Under the pieces are notes generated by a model. The model was not told the origin of the DNA. It did no database searches and saw nothing but the letters and a program-made list of their open reading frames with translations. Of a DNA stretch of 64,000 nucleotides, positions 28,986-39,076 are shown one piece after another. Source of the DNA: Pseudomonas svalbardensis (GTDB lineage: Bacteria > Pseudomonadota > Gammaproteobacteria > Pseudomonadales > Pseudomonadaceae); assembly GCF_030053115.1 (NCBI RefSeq), contig NZ_CP125619.1:6285001-6349000 (forward strand). Direction: 5' to 3'. The position numbers and the translations under genes are program-made. Positions within the stretch are counted from its first letter, which is position 1, and each line of letters begins with the position of its first letter.

Positions 28986-30244
28986 TGGCTGGACTCCCCG
29001 TAAGCGAAATGCAGACGCGCACTGGTCAGCGCTCGCTGCTCTTCCACGTCGATCTGTTTGAGGCGGGCTTCGATGAGCTCGCGCCGAGCGGCCACGACGG
29101 AGCTCAAATCGCCTTTGCCGGCGCGGTAGCTGGCCATACTGAGCTCGACCTTTTCCTTGGCCAAGGGCAACAGACTGTCCTGGGTTCGATGTACGGCACG
29201 ATTCAAGCGTTCATAGTCGGCCAGCTCGTCCTCCAGTTGCTGGGTGTGCTCGCGTGAAAGGGCTTCACGCTCAGCCTCAAGCTGGTTGAGTTCAGCGTGC
29301 TTGGCCGCAATTTTTGGGTTTTGCCGAGAGTCAGGAAACAGCGGTAGATCCCATGAAAATTGCACGCTGACCATGTCGCCGAACTGTCGGCCGCGATTCT
29401 GATAGTCGACTTCCCAGCTCCAATCCGACTGTTTTTCCGCTTCGGCTTCACGGACCTTCGCTTGCGCTTCGCGGGTCATTGGCGCAAACGCTGCCAATTC
29501 TGGGTGATGTTGCAGCTTATGAGAGTAGCCAGAGGCTTCGACAGGCCATTCAGGCAAGCTGCCCACAGGTTTGTCGTTGGCGGCCGGGCCAATCCAGCGC
29601 TTCAGGGCCGCTCGGGCCTGCGCTCTCTGGCGAATCAGATCGTCCTGCTGCTCTTCCAGTTGTGCCGCTTCCTGTTTGGGCGTTACTGCATCAGCAGGTT
29701 GAGCGCGGCCGCCGGCAATTTGTGCACGGACGGTATCAGCCAGCAGACGGTTTTCTTTGTAGAAGTCCTGAAAGAGCGCGTCTTTACGCTCAACGGAGTA
29801 GCTGTTGATCCAGGCCAACGCCGTGGCCTGACGAACCTTTAGACGTTCGACCCGGCGCTCAGCGGCGGCGCGGTCAATGGCCGCATCAGCGACCTCGATT
29901 CGGGCTTTGCGCTTGGCGCTGTTGGGCATCTCCTGACTGACTCCGACCATTCGCATAGTCATGAAGTCCTGGTCGATGCTCCAGCGATCCGGCCCCCCAA
30001 TGGGGTAGTTCTGTACGCCTAGCAGCAACTTGGGATCGGGTAGTTCACCAGCGGGGATGGCCGCACTACTGGCGGCCTGAATTTTCGCGTCTTGTGCAGT
30101 CAGCGACGGCGCATTGTTTTCAGCCAGCTGCAAAGCTTCATCGAGTGTCAATGCAGCAGCGAGACTCGGCAATGCTAGTACGCTTGCCGCCAGGCCGGCC
30201 ACGAGGGACCACCCTGTGCAATAGCACTTGGAGTTCATGTTCAC
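28982..30244 (-). CDS. cusC: CusC-type outer-membrane efflux channel (TolC family)
   Basis: A 420-residue outer-membrane factor with a signal peptide and two repeats of the long periplasmic helical barrel (LDEALQLAENNAPSL at the N-terminus, and the second half from about 225). It forms the exit duct of the Cus pump. There is no lipobox Cys at the usual position, so it may be unlipidated. It is the first gene of cusCBAF; a small Met/Cys-rich gene lies 93 bp upstream on the same strand and may share the promoter. Confidence 0.9.
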   Translation of the reverse strand: MNMNSKCYCTGWSLVAGLAASVLALPSLAAALTLDEALQLAENNAPSLTAQDAKIQAASSAAIPAGELPDPKLLLGVQNYPIGGPDRWSIDQDFMTMRMVGVSQEMPNSAKRKARIEVADAAIDRAAAERRVERLKVRQATALAWINSYSVERKDALFQDFYKENRLLADTVRAQIAGGRAQPADAVTPKQEAAQLEEQQDDLIRQRAQARAALKRWIGPAANDKPVGSLPEWPVEASGYSHKLQHHPELAAFAPMTREAQAKVREAEAEKQSDWSWEVDYQNRGRQFGDMVSVQFSWDLPLFPDSRQNPKIAAKHAELNQLEAEREALSREHTQQLEDELADYERLNRAVHRTQDSLLPLAKEKVELSMASYRAGKGDLSSVVAARRELIEARLKQIDVEEQRALTSARLHFAYGESSQ

Positions 30245-30337
30245 GATTCCTGTAATGATCCACTGCGCGCGTCATAAGACATGCACGCAGATATGCCATC
30301 CCGCTAACGCGGAATGAGGCTCAGTGTGGTACAGGAA

Positions 30338-30679
30338 TCAAGTGCGGGGCGGTCGCCATACCCCTGATGGGGTTTGTACTGGATGCGAATCTAGGGAGAA
30401 GGACAGTATGAGGGGGCTGGATAAGGTGATAGGAGGCTTGATGATCGAGACTTGCAGCATGCCACCAGTCTTGCACTCCTGGCCTGACTTACAGGGTTTG
30501 CCGTGCTCGGTGGGACTTTCCATGTCATGGCAGCAGTCTTGACCCATGCCGTCCATCATCGCCATGCCCATGGTTTTCATGGGGCAGGGCTCAGTCGGCG
30601 CCTGAACACCCGCCATCCCGCTGAGGGGGAGCGCCAGGCTAATCAGGAAAATCAGGCAAAACCGTAGGTAGCGTTTCAT
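30338..30679 (-). CDS. Small secreted Met/Cys-rich protein ahead of cusCBAF
   Basis: A 113-residue protein with a signal peptide (LRFCLIFLISLALPLSGMAG) and a mature part dense in Cys, Met and His (CPMKTMGMAMMDGMGQDCCH, then CKSGQECKTGG), which would suit soft-metal binding. I do not recognise a named family with confidence, but similar short genes occur upstream of cus operons in pseudomonads. It is on the same strand as cusC and 93 bp before it. Confidence 0.7.
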   Translation of the reverse strand: MKRYLRFCLIFLISLALPLSGMAGVQAPTEPCPMKTMGMAMMDGMGQDCCHDMESPTEHGKPCKSGQECKTGGMLQVSIIKPPITLSSPLILSFSLDSHPVQTPSGVWRPPRT

Positions 30680-30753
30680 GGGCTGGAGTGTAGCCGGTGG
30701 AAATGGCCCTTACAATTCACCTTCTAGACTCCTTAGTCGGCTGTCACCAACCT

Positions 30754-31692
30754 CTATCCCGCGCTCATTTCCATTTCCGGACTTAAAGTGCCTAACCATG
30801 CGACAAGACAAATTATGATGACTGCCATTAAAAATTCGAGTGTCATGCTGCGGCGCAAGGCATTGACCGCGGCAGAGTATTCTCCATTTCGAACTGACCG
30901 CTCCAATACCGGACTTAGGTGAAAGCGGTTCAGCGTGGCTAACACGATCATCCCGGCAAAGAGCAGGATCTTCAAAAACAGCAGTACACCGTACGTACTG
31001 AGCATCACTTCATCGAGATTTGGACCGATGACAAACAGATAATTCACTACGCCTGTGATGCTTATGATCACTACGATCACAGCGCCGGCCGATTCAAAAC
31101 CAGTTAGCACCCGTGCAAGAATTCGAGCTTCTTGTTCGCCCTTTAGCGATTTCAACCGCAGCAGTAGAGCGAATGCCAGTAGAGCCCCCAACCAGCCACC
31201 TGCGGCTAAAAGATGGAATATATCGGCGATGAAATGCCAGTAGCGTCGGCTGCCTTCATCCATGGCACCGTGCCCTGTCCAAGCCAACGTCGCCAACGCA
31301 ATCGCTCCGCATACGGTGACGATCCAGAGACTGGGTGTCGGAAATCGCTTATTCAGTGCGACGCCAATAATTGCCATCACCAAGGCAGCTATTCGGACCA
31401 TCCAGGTCAACCCGACGTCAGTCCCCATGAGGACCATTTCAAAAATATGGTGATGTAGCTCCATAAGCTCCGACACACCGCTCATTGCTTTCGCAAGCAA
31501 CAACATGGCGACAAGGGATAGAGCTACACCTGCAACAGAAGTACCGTAAAGAAGCGACTCAAAATTCAAGACCGTGCCCGATACTCTTTCCTTTCCCCTG
31601 AGGCTGTACAAGCCGAAAATTGCCAATCCGAATAACAACATCAGGTCGAAATAGAGAGCAAAGCGAACCACAATATTTATTGAGTCGCTCAT
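30754..31692 (-). CDS. copD: CopD copper-resistance inner-membrane protein
   Basis: A 312-residue polytopic membrane protein (about eight helices) of the CopD/PcoD family, thought to move copper across the inner membrane together with CopC. Conserved His/Met positions in helices include [19 protein letters not shown] and [33 protein letters not shown]. It begins 3 bp after the copC stop, so copCD is one unit. Confidence 0.92.
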   Translation of the reverse strand: MSDSINIVVRFALYFDLMLLFGLAIFGLYSLRGKERVSGTVLNFESLLYGTSVAGVALSLVAMLLLAKAMSGVSELMELHHHIFEMVLMGTDVGLTWMVRIAALVMAIIGVALNKRFPTPSLWIVTVCGAIALATLAWTGHGAMDEGSRRYWHFIADIFHLLAAGGWLGALLAFALLLRLKSLKGEQEARILARVLTGFESAGAVIVVIISITGVVNYLFVIGPNLDEVMLSTYGVLLFLKILLFAGMIVLATLNRFHLSPVLERSVRNGEYSAAVNALRRSMTLEFLMAVIIICLVAWLGTLSPEMEMSAG

Positions 31693-31695
31693 AAA

Positions 31696-32079
31696 TCATT
31701 TCACTTTAAATGAGAAGTTGCCGGTGATCGGGTGAGTGTCCGAGGAGACAGCACGCCATTCGACTTTGTAGGTACCGGTGGTCAAAGGTGCTGCCGGTGT
31801 AATCACCATCGTTTTCGGATCACCGCCACCAGCGACGGCGGCCTTAACACCCATTGGGGAGTTCGGCATGCCAGGCATATCGGTCATGATCAGTTTTGCA
31901 CCGGAAAACTGAGTGGTGAGATTCTCAGAAAAGTGCAGTTCAATTTTCGAAGGGGCCGCCGCATTCGAGCCTTCTGCCGGAGTGGAAGAAAGGAGCTTTG
32001 GATGTGCTTGAGCAACTGCACTCAGAAGCAAACCGGCGGTAAGTGCAACAGCTACGGTCGTAGTTTTAAGGAATGACAT
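31696..32079 (-). CDS. copC: CopC periplasmic copper-binding protein
   Basis: A 127-residue secreted beta-barrel protein. After the signal peptide (cleavage AQA-HPKLL) the mature N-terminal His forms the Cu(II) site with the Asp/His of SSDTHPITGNF; the Met-rich loop LIMTDMPGMPNSPMG would be the Cu(I) site. Length is typical of the family. A CopR-type box lies about 200 bp upstream (32276-32291). Confidence 0.94.
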   Translation of the reverse strand: MSFLKTTTVAVALTAGLLLSAVAQAHPKLLSSTPAEGSNAAAPSKIELHFSENLTTQFSGAKLIMTDMPGMPNSPMGVKAAVAGGGDPKTMVITPAAPLTTGTYKVEWRAVSSDTHPITGNFSFKVK

Positions 32080-32275
32080 GCAAGACTCCTCACAGCAAGA
32101 GCTGTTGATTCGAGGTTTGTTTGGGAATTTCTAGTTTTTACTTTTCGATTCTTGTTAAAACCACTGATGATTAGCTAGTAGCCTCCGTGTTCTAGGGCAG
32201 GTTGAACACGAAAAACTCACTAGACCCCAACGTCACAGTGCAAGAACACGATGCCACACGAACGCAAACTGTTCG

Positions 32276-32291
32276 ATTACATTTCAGTCAG
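32276..32291 (-). promoter_or_regulatory. CopR-type box upstream of copCD
   Basis: Reads CTGACTGAAATGTAAT on the minus strand, one base different from the island consensus CTGACAGAAATGTAAT. The surrounding 32080-32449 stretch holds no gene. Confidence 0.65.
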
Positions 32292-32449
32292 CTTGACGCG
32301 GGTGTTTGGCCTCGAATTGGCGGGCGTAGCTAGACATAAAGACCAGACCGCGTGTCCGCGATACTAGGGTTCTCACTCATTCAAAAATAACAAAAGTGGA
32401 CGCTGAGCGCTGGCTGAGAAATCGCCGTTGATCACAAATGCGCCGTTGC

Positions 32450-33838
32450 TCAGCTGACCGTCAAGTCAACACGAGGAAACTCTAGATGAAAGGCCGTTTT
32501 CCCGTCACATGACGTACACCAGATCTTGCCATCATGCGCTTCAATAATTGATCGAGTAATCGACAGACCTAGCCCTGCGTTGCTTGGACTCCCTTCTCGC
32601 CGCGCTGGGTCTACGCGATAAAAACGATCGAAAAGCTTTTCAAGATGTTCGGGGGCAATGGGTTCTCCGTGGTTCTCCACGACGACCAATACCGACATCT
32701 CCTTCTGGAGGATTTCGACACTGATCGTCTTCCCTTCAGAGGTGTAGCGAAGCGCGTTAGAGAGCAGATTAGAAATGGCTCTGTGGAGCATAAGGACATC
32801 GCCTCGGACGCTGCCCCTTCCTGAAACCGTGAGTTCAATCCCTCGCTCATCAGCCAACAGACGGTAGTATTCGAGCAGTTTTTCTACGACTTCCACGAGA
32901 TCTATTGGTTTGTTCTCGTGTGTGATCAGACCATTGTCAGATTTGGCCAAAAAAAGCATGTCATCAATCATCCGACTCATACGCTTCAAGTCATCAAGAT
33001 TTGAATACAGATTGTCTTCGTAGTCTTCAATATTCCTTTTTCTTGAAAGCACCACTTCCGTGTGGGTCATCAAATTGCTGACAGGGGTCCGTAGCTCGTG
33101 GGCAATGTCTGCGGAAAAGTTCGATAAACGGACAAATGCATCGTCCAGCCTGGACAACATTGCGTTAAAAGAAAGCACCATTTGCTGAAGCTCTTTGGGA
33201 ACGGGTGCTAAGGGGATGCGATCTTTGAGTGATTTTGCTGACATTGACGCAGCGACCCGCGTGACCTGGTGAATAGGCCGCATGCCACTGCTTGCTACCA
33301 TCCAGCCGAGTGCAGCGCTGACCAACGCGCTGATCACTAATCCTATCCAAAACCATCGTTCAAGCGTTTCGAAAAAGGACATATGCTGAGTAACATCAAA
33401 GATCAAAATAACGGTCAACGGTTTTTCTTGTCCCGTCACAACGGCTTGTGCCGTCACGCCACGGAACATCTGCCCTTGCTCCCGCCACTCCCAGACGGTG
33501 TTGTTTGTGGTTGTGCGGAACTCCTTCGGAATATCTACCGGACCGGGATCAGCAAACAATAGCTTGCCGTCACCATCGATTATCAGGGCAGTCAAATCAA
33601 GGTGAGCACCGAGCAGCGCTTCCAGTTCAGGCTTAAAATCGCTGAATTGATCGATGCTGTTCAACCCGGACAAAATTCTCTGGGTCGAGTGGAGCTTTTC
33701 GTTCAATGCCTGCTGATCCAGCATCTTAAAGTGATGCCGGCTGAGGTTATTGAAACTGAGTCCGGCGACCGTGAGCACGGCCGTTACCGCGAGCATGAAC
33801 ATCAGACTCATGCGGGTCGTCAGGGACATTCGGTTCAT
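32450..33838 (-). CDS. copS: CopS/CusS-type heavy-metal sensor histidine kinase
   Basis: A 462-residue membrane kinase: TM1 (about 12-32), a periplasmic sensor loop (about 35-160), TM2 (165-190), HAMP, a DHp domain with the phospho-acceptor motif [16 protein letters not shown], and a HATPase domain with the N-box [14 protein letters not shown] and G-box [12 protein letters not shown]. It senses periplasmic copper or silver and phosphorylates CopR. Its start overlaps the copR stop by 4 bp. Confidence 0.93.
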   Translation of the reverse strand: MNRMSLTTRMSLMFMLAVTAVLTVAGLSFNNLSRHHFKMLDQQALNEKLHSTQRILSGLNSIDQFSDFKPELEALLGAHLDLTALIIDGDGKLLFADPGPVDIPKEFRTTTNNTVWEWREQGQMFRGVTAQAVVTGQEKPLTVILIFDVTQHMSFFETLERWFWIGLVISALVSAALGWMVASSGMRPIHQVTRVAASMSAKSLKDRIPLAPVPKELQQMVLSFNAMLSRLDDAFVRLSNFSADIAHELRTPVSNLMTHTEVVLSRKRNIEDYEDNLYSNLDDLKRMSRMIDDMLFLAKSDNGLITHENKPIDLVEVVEKLLEYYRLLADERGIELTVSGRGSVRGDVLMLHRAISNLLSNALRYTSEGKTISVEILQKEMSVLVVVENHGEPIAPEHLEKLFDRFYRVDPARREGSPSNAGLGLSITRSIIEAHDGKIWCTSCDGKTAFHLEFPRVDLTVS

Positions 33839-34524
33839 TCCGACTCCGAATCAGGCGCGTCGAGCATGTAACCCATCCCCCTGGAGGTATGTATCAACTT
33901 GACCTCGAAGTCGTCATCTATCTTGGCCCTCAACCTTCTCACTGCAACCTCGATAACGTTGGTATCGCTGTCGAAGTTCATATCCCAAACCTGGGAGGCG
34001 ATAAGTGACTTTGGCAGCACCTCCCCTCGACGTCGTAGCAACAGCTCAAGCAACGCAAACTCTTTGGCCGTAAGGTCTATGCGCTTACCTCCACGAATTG
34101 CCCGACGCTTGAGCAGGTCCACCTCCAGATCAGCCAATTTCATGTAGGTTTGCGAGGGAGCGCCGTTACCCCGACGCAGCAACGTTCTGACACGGGCCAG
34201 CAATTCAGAAAATGCGAAGGGTTTAATCAGGTAATCATCTGCTCCGAGTTCAAGTCCTTTTACTCGGTCCTCAACACGGTCTCGCGCCGTGAGAAAGAGC
34301 ACGGGAACGTCTTTCCCGGATGCACGAACCTTCTGAAGCACTTCCCAACCATCCAGCCCGGGCATCATGACGTCGAGAATCAGCAGGTCATAGGCCTCGC
34401 TCAAAGCGTGCTGAAGCGCCACTTTGCCATTGGTAAAGCGATCCACATTGAACCCCGCCTCCGTGAGTCCTTGCTGCAAATAGATACCTATTTTGGGTTC
34501 GTCTTCAGCAACCAGAAGTCTCAT
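33835..34524 (-). CDS. copR: CopR/CusR-type response regulator
   Basis: A 229-residue OmpR/PhoB-class regulator: a receiver domain with the phospho-acceptor Asp in [17 protein letters not shown] and a winged-helix DNA-binding domain ([20 protein letters not shown] ... [15 protein letters not shown]). The start [11 protein letters not shown] at 34524 matches family starts; the 21-residue upstream extension does not. A probable autoregulatory box (34588-34603) lies 64 bp upstream, in the divergent promoter region shared with a PtrA-like gene. Confidence 0.94.
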   Translation of the reverse strand: MRLLVAEDEPKIGIYLQQGLTEAGFNVDRFTNGKVALQHALSEAYDLLILDVMMPGLDGWEVLQKVRASGKDVPVLFLTARDRVEDRVKGLELGADDYLIKPFAFSELLARVRTLLRRGNGAPSQTYMKLADLEVDLLKRRAIRGGKRIDLTAKEFALLELLLRRRGEVLPKSLIASQVWDMNFDSDTNVIEVAVRRLRAKIDDDFEVKLIHTSRGMGYMLDAPDSESE

Positions 34525-34587
34525 GAGGGTGGCTCTCGGATAATGATGAAGCGCAGTCTGCAACGAAACACGCCAGCCAACCAGCAA

Positions 34588-34603
34588 CTGACAGAAAAGT
34601 AAT
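34588..34603 (+). promoter_or_regulatory. CopR-type box, copR / PtrA-like divergent promoter
   Basis: CTGACAGAAAAGTAAT, one base from the consensus, between copRS (leftward) and the PtrA-like gene (rightward). It could serve both. Confidence 0.65.
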
Positions 34604-34729
34604 ATTGGCTTCAGGTAGATGTCAGCGAGCGCTGTCTAGGGTTCAAGCATGAGTACTTCCTGGTGCTCGACCGACTCTTCAGCATGAAACGTTTGGGAGC
34701 CGGAAAACAATTCCATAAGGAGTTGCCCC

Positions 34730-35083
34730 ATGAATCGCCTGAAAATGCTGTTTTTTGTGAGCTCGATACTCGTCTCAGCTTCTGTATGGGCTGAAAGTGG
34801 CGGAGACCGGGTGATAGAGCGTATGGAAAGCCTGCGCGACAGGGCTGAAGCCGTACTGATTCAAGCTGAAAAAGCCCCTGAAGGACAGCGTCATGTCCAC
34901 ATGGCCGAGCATATGAAGATGCTCGGCGACATCATGAGCCAACTCCATAAAGATCATCCAGACGCATCAATGCCACCTCAGCAGCACCTCGCCTGGATGG
35001 AAAAGCACGACAAAATCGTCGATGACGTTTTGAGCCAAATGCAGCGCGAGCACAAATTGATGCTTTCAGAGTGCCATCAGTAA
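34730..35083 (+). CDS. PtrA-like small periplasmic copper-responsive protein
   Basis: A 117-residue secreted protein with a signal peptide (cleavage WA-ESGG) and the mature N-terminus ESGGDRVIERMESLRDRAE, matching the N-terminal domain of PtrA, a copper-induced CopR-regulated protein in Pseudomonas aeruginosa. The rest is His/Met-bearing and helical (HVHMAEHMKMLGDIMSQLHK). A strong SD (AAGGAG) precedes the ATG. A shorter relative is encoded at 49302-49508. Confidence 0.8.
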   Translation: MNRLKMLFFVSSILVSASVWAESGGDRVIERMESLRDRAEAVLIQAEKAPEGQRHVHMAEHMKMLGDIMSQLHKDHPDASMPPQQHLAWMEKHDKIVDDVLSQMQREHKLMLSECHQ

Positions 35084-35118
35084 TAAGTGCTCGACGCATT
35101 TCTTGGTTAGAGCTGATT

Positions 35119-35150
35119 AACACGGCGTCACCTGAACGCCGTGTTTTTTT
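35119..35150 (+). terminator. Intrinsic terminator after the PtrA-like gene
   Basis: Stem AACACGGCGT / ACGCCGTGTT with a 7-nt loop followed by a run of T. Confidence 0.9.
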
Positions 35151-35156
35151 TGAAAA

Positions 35157-35172
35157 CTGACAGAAATGTAGT
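35157..35172 (+). promoter_or_regulatory. CopR-type box upstream of copI
   Basis: CTGACAGAAATGTAGT, one base from the consensus, immediately after a terminator and 74 bp before the cupredoxin start. Confidence 0.7.
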
Positions 35173-35245
35173 GTTCAGGTCAGTTAACTGGCAGCTCCGT
35201 GTCTTTAGCATAGCCAGTGCTCCCACTGTTACTCTCGAGGTCACT

Positions 35246-35782
35246 ATGAAAGCTAAGCTCGTTTCCCCTGTCATCGCAGCAATCACTCTACTCTTCGGTG
35301 CTACGGCTATGGCCAGCGCAGGGCATGGAAAAGAGGACATCGGCCAGCCTGGAGTCGCCTCTGAGGTTACCCGTACGGTGGACGTCGAGATGGGCGATGT
35401 TTTCTTCAAACCTGAAAGCATCGACGTAAAGCCTGGTGAAACTATTCGATTTGTACTTCGCAATGAGGGTTCGCTGCTGCACGAGTTCAACATCGGCAAA
35501 GCCGCTGCTCATGCAGCACACCAAAAAGAAATGGCAAGCATGTTCCAGAACGGGACGCTTAACCCCACCGGTACCGGGAAAACGATGAGCGGTATGGGCC
35601 ACAGCATGGGTGGAATGAAGATGGTCGCAATGGAGCACAACGACCCGAACAGCGTCCTGATTGAGCCTGGCGCAACCCAGGAGCTGATCTGGACCTTCAA
35701 CAACAGCACAGGCCTTCAGTTTGCCTGCAACGTGCCGGGGCATTACCAGTCAGGGATGGTTGGTCCGTTTGACCTGAAGTAA
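35246..35782 (+). CDS. copI: CopI-like periplasmic cupredoxin
   Basis: A 178-residue secreted blue-copper-type protein. After a signal peptide (about 1-24) there is a cupredoxin fold: the first His ligand in SLLHEFNIG and the Cys-His-Met cluster in FACNVPGHYQSGM, i.e. a type 1 copper site. A Met/His-rich insertion (MSGMGHSMGGMKMVAMEHN) lies between them. CopI proteins protect periplasmic enzymes from copper. ATG 35246 is chosen because the signal peptide begins there. It is followed by the DUF2933 and Cu-ATPase genes in the same direction. Confidence 0.9.
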   Translation: MKAKLVSPVIAAITLLFGATAMASAGHGKEDIGQPGVASEVTRTVDVEMGDVFFKPESIDVKPGETIRFVLRNEGSLLHEFNIGKAAAHAAHQKEMASMFQNGTLNPTGTGKTMSGMGHSMGGMKMVAMEHNDPNSVLIEPGATQELIWTFNNSTGLQFACNVPGHYQSGMVGPFDLK

Positions 35783-35875
35783 GCCGGAGCTGGCTGCTAA
35801 CAACGCTTCGACGCACGAGTTGGCTACGCTCTGTCGCAGAGATCACAGCAACGCTCACACAGTGGGGTTTAGATC

Positions 35876-36127
35876 ATGAATAACCATCAGCATCCGGATG
35901 GAAACACCACCGCACCATTTTGGAGGCGCAAAACAGGCGTTGTACTAATCATGCTCATTGCGATTGGTGCCTTCTACGTGTTGCGGGAGCATTTCAGCCA
36001 CGTTTATCCATTTTGGCCTTATCTGATTCTGTTGATCTGTCCATTGATGCATTTTTTTGGACATGGACATGGCGGACATAGCCATGGCGATCAGGCAGCA
36101 ACCCACAAGGACGAAAAAGGGAAATAG
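35876..36127 (+). CDS. DUF2933 small membrane protein
   Basis: An 83-residue protein with one or two membrane helices ([15 protein letters not shown] and [13 protein letters not shown]) and a His/Gly-rich C-terminus ([11 protein letters not shown]). This is the DUF2933 family, often found beside copper ATPase genes; no biochemical function is known. It ends 2 bp before the Cu-ATPase start, so they are translationally coupled. Confidence 0.82.
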   Translation: MNNHQHPDGNTTAPFWRRKTGVVLIMLIAIGAFYVLREHFSHVYPFWPYLILLICPLMHFFGHGHGGHSHGDQAATHKDEKGK

Positions 36128-36129
36128 CC

Positions 36130-38487
36130 ATGCCTACCATATCGAGCCACCACGACCACAGTCACGCCCATAGTGCTCCGCTCAATGACGATGATCTACG
36201 TGACCCGGTGTGCGCAATGGCAGTCACTTCATCAAGTAAGTTTGGTGAGTCTTATCAGGGACAGACATATCAATTTTGTAGCCTGAAATGCCAGGAGAAG
36301 TTTCGAGCTGATCCTGAACGCTACAGCGGTAATGTTTCGAGCGCCGAGTCCCGCGTCAGCACTCCAGAGTCTGCGGTACAGACAGGCACTGAGTTTACCT
36401 GTCCGATGCACCCGGAAATACGCCAGCCCGGACCCGGCAACTGCCCTAAATGTGGCATGACATTAGAGCCGGTCATGCCCACGCTCGATGAAGAAGAAAA
36501 TCCTGAACTCCGGGATTTCGCCCGCCGCTTTTGGTGGTCGCTGCCATTAACCGTGATAGTGACAGTGCTCGCCATGGCGGGGCACTCGTTACAACTCCTC
36601 CATGGCTCGATCCAAAACTGGATCGAGCTCGCTCTGGCGACACCGGTGACCTTATGGGCAGGTTGGCCCTTTTTTGTAAGGGGCATAGCCTCTATTAGAA
36701 ATCGCAGTCCAAACATGTGGACTCTGATCGGTTTGGGTACCGCCGCAGCCTACCTTTACAGCGTCATGGCAACGCTCTTACCCCAAAGCTTTCCCGCCAC
36801 CTTCATGCAAGATGGACGTATCAGCGTCTACTTCGAAGCCGCCGCGGTCATCATCTCGCTCACCTTGCTTGGGCAGATTCTTGAGCTCAAAGCCCGATCG
36901 CAAACCTCCGCCGCCATTAAGTCCCTTCTCGGTCTATCGCCCAAGACCGCACGCCGGATCAATGCCGATGGACAGGAAGAAGACATTCCTCTCACCCATG
37001 TCCACCTTGGAGACCATCTGCGGGTCAGGCCTGGTGAAAAGGTGCCAGTTGATGGTTCAGTACTGGAGGGCGAAAGTGCGGTGGATGAGTCCATGCTCAC
37101 TGGCGAGCCAGTGCCGGTAATGAAGAGAGCTGGAGATAGCCTGATCGGTGCCACGCTGAATACACATGGCAGCTTGGTAATGGAGGCGCAGAAGGTCGGC
37201 GCTGAGACCATGCTGTCACAAATCGTACAGATGGTCGCTCGGGCTCAGCGCTCCAAAGCACCCATGCAACGAATGGCCGACTCTATTGCTGGCTACTTTG
37301 TGATGGGTGTTATCGCGATTGCGATACTGACATTTGTCGGCTGGGGGCTTTTTGGCCCTGAGCCCAGTTGGGTGTTTGGTCTGATCAACGCTGTCGCCGT
37401 GCTGATCATCGCTTGTCCCTGTGCGTTGGGTCTTGCTACGCCCATGTCGATCATGGTTTCGACAGGTAAAGCAGCCAGCATGGGTGTGCTGTTCAGGGAT
37501 GCCAGTGCCATCGAAAACCTTTGCAAGATCGACACGCTGATTGTCGATAAGACAGGCACCCTGACAGAGGGACGGCCAGTGTTTCACAGCGTGGAGGCCA
37601 CACCCAGTTTCAATCCCCACGATGTTCTTCATCTGGCTGCCAGCCTTGATCAGGGCAGCGAACATCCCTTGGCTCATGCAATCGTCGATCACGCCCGAAC
37701 CGAGAACATTAAGCTCACCAAGCCAGAATCCTTTGAGTCTGGTTCAGGTATCGGGGTCAGTGGCATCGTTGATGGCAAGAAGATCCAGCTGGGGAACACC
37801 GCGTTGATGGAAGCCGCAGGCGTGAACACCAAGCCCCTACAAGAGCGTGCAGAGTTGTTGCGACTTGACGGCATCAGCATCATCTACCTCGCAGTCGACG
37901 GGGTATTGGCAGGGTTGTTGGCAGTATCAGATCCAATTAAGCCGACCTCCAAAGAAGCAGTCACCAAGCTCAAGGCTGATGACATCAAAATCATCATGGC
38001 TACTGGCGACGGGCTCACCACCGCTCGGGCTGTCGCCAGGGAGATGGGGATTGAAGAAGTCCACGGTGAAGTAAAACCTCAGGACAAGGAACGTCTGGTC
38101 GCAGACCTCCAGCAATACGGCCGGAGGGTCGCCATGGCTGGCGACGGTATCAACGACGCACCGGCCTTGGCGCGAGCAGATGTGGGCATCGCCATGGGGA
38201 CAGGGACTGACGTTGCGATGAATAGCGCGCAACTCACGCTGGTAAAAGGCGACTTGATGGGGATTTTACGAGCACGGGCTCTTTCGGTTGCAACGGTAAA
38301 AAACATGCGGCAAAACTTGGGTTTCGCCTTTCTTTATAACGCGATGGGTATCCCCCTAGCCGCAGGCCTTCTCTATCCACTGACGGGACACCTCCTGTCG
38401 CCAATGATCGCGGCCATAGCCATGAGCGTCAGTTCTGCATCTGTAGTTTTCAATGCGTTGAGACTTAGGAATACCCGAATTGACTGA
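36130..38487 (+). CDS. Copper P-type ATPase with YHS and heavy-metal-binding N-terminal domains
   Basis: A 785-residue P1B-1 ATPase exporting Cu(I)/Ag(I). Instead of HMA domains the N-terminus has a YHS domain ([20 protein letters not shown] ... [10 protein letters not shown], about 20-60) and a zinc-ribbon-like metal-binding domain ([20 protein letters not shown], about 88-107). Then come eight helices with [11 protein letters not shown], the phosphorylation motif DKTGTL, the HP locus [20 protein letters not shown] and the last-helix MSVSSASVV that marks Cu transporters. It is cotranscribed with DUF2933 and probably copI. Confidence 0.94.
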   Translation: MPTISSHHDHSHAHSAPLNDDDLRDPVCAMAVTSSSKFGESYQGQTYQFCSLKCQEKFRADPERYSGNVSSAESRVSTPESAVQTGTEFTCPMHPEIRQPGPGNCPKCGMTLEPVMPTLDEEENPELRDFARRFWWSLPLTVIVTVLAMAGHSLQLLHGSIQNWIELALATPVTLWAGWPFFVRGIASIRNRSPNMWTLIGLGTAAAYLYSVMATLLPQSFPATFMQDGRISVYFEAAAVIISLTLLGQILELKARSQTSAAIKSLLGLSPKTARRINADGQEEDIPLTHVHLGDHLRVRPGEKVPVDGSVLEGESAVDESMLTGEPVPVMKRAGDSLIGATLNTHGSLVMEAQKVGAETMLSQIVQMVARAQRSKAPMQRMADSIAGYFVMGVIAIAILTFVGWGLFGPEPSWVFGLINAVAVLIIACPCALGLATPMSIMVSTGKAASMGVLFRDASAIENLCKIDTLIVDKTGTLTEGRPVFHSVEATPSFNPHDVLHLAASLDQGSEHPLAHAIVDHARTENIKLTKPESFESGSGIGVSGIVDGKKIQLGNTALMEAAGVNTKPLQERAELLRLDGISIIYLAVDGVLAGLLAVSDPIKPTSKEAVTKLKADDIKIIMATGDGLTTARAVAREMGIEEVHGEVKPQDKERLVADLQQYGRRVAMAGDGINDAPALARADVGIAMGTGTDVAMNSAQLTLVKGDLMGILRARALSVATVKNMRQNLGFAFLYNAMGIPLAAGLLYPLTGHLLSPMIAAIAMSVSSASVVFNALRLRNTRID

Positions 38488-38598
38488 GCTTAACTGATGC
38501 TCGCAGCCCGATACTGATAACTCTTGACCTTGCCGTCGTGTCAACGTTGATGCTGTCGTTGCGGTGAAATGAGACCGCTCAGAAAGAGAGGAATAATC

Positions 38599-38799
38599 AT
38601 GTTCGTCTTAGATGTTTCAGGCATTGGTTGCGGCAGTTGCGTCAGCAAAATCACCAAAGCGATTCAGTCACTGGACAACGAAGCTATGGTTTCCGTGGAT
38701 CGGGCAACGGGGAAGGTGAGCGTTGAAAGTAACAAAAGCCCAGAGCAGGTTCGTAAAACTGTAGAGGCGTTAGGTTTTCCTTCCCAGATCAGCGCCTGA
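38599..38799 (+). CDS. copZ: CopZ-like heavy-metal-associated chaperone
   Basis: A 66-residue ferredoxin-like HMA domain protein. The metal site is GIGCGSCVSKI, i.e. CxxC with a Gly-Ser core in place of the common GMTCxxC. It should deliver cytosolic Cu(I) to the ATPase upstream, which has no HMA domain of its own. The start at 38599 has GAGAGG upstream; the longer in-frame start is less likely. The 3' end overlaps an inverted repeat (38788-38809). Confidence 0.88.
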   Translation: MFVLDVSGIGCGSCVSKITKAIQSLDNEAMVSVDRATGKVSVESNKSPEQVRKTVEALGFPSQISA

Positions 38800-38809
38800 G
38801 GGCGCTGAT
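38788..38809 (+). terminator. Possible terminator at the copZ end
   Basis: ATCAGCGCC / GGCGCTGAT, 9-bp perfect stem with a 4-nt loop spanning the copZ stop codon; only a weak T-rich tail follows. Confidence 0.5.
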
Positions 38810-38854
38810 TCGTTCCTAAGGTAAGAGCCACGCATGTCCGGGCTCCCCTTGGGT

Positions 38855-39067
38855 TCATTTCAAATACGAGCGCAGAGCCGAGACAACCTGGTCCAGGTCC
38901 TCTTGACGTTGCTCTGGAGTAACAGCTTCAGCACCTAAATGCTCACGGATGCGCCCTTCGAGCACCTCTGCCATCAATCCATTCACCGCGCCCACCACCG
39001 CTGCAATTTGTTGCAAAACAGCAGAACACTCCACCTCCTGCTTCAGCGCGCGTTCCAGCGCTTGCCA
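38855..39067 (-). pseudogene. 5'-truncated FrmR/RcnR-family repressor gene
   Basis: Reading the minus strand from about 39067 gives QALERALKQEVECSAVLQQI, then AAVVGAVNGLMAEVLEGRIREH and an ordinary C-terminus ending SALRSYLK and a stop at 38855-38857. This is the C-terminal three-quarters of an FrmR/RcnR-type metal- or formaldehyde-sensing repressor; the ligand Cys (VECS) is present but the N-terminal helix and start codon are missing, and an in-frame stop lies just upstream. It abuts the DUF305 gene, so the truncation probably dates from the join of two segments. Confidence 0.85.
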
Positions 39068-39076
39068 TCACCATCG

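Noticed and set aside
30690..30750. CopR box upstream of the Met/Cys-rich gene and cusCBAF
   Set aside because: Separate half-sites (GTGACAGC and ATTGTAAG) exist but are not at the spacing of the other boxes.
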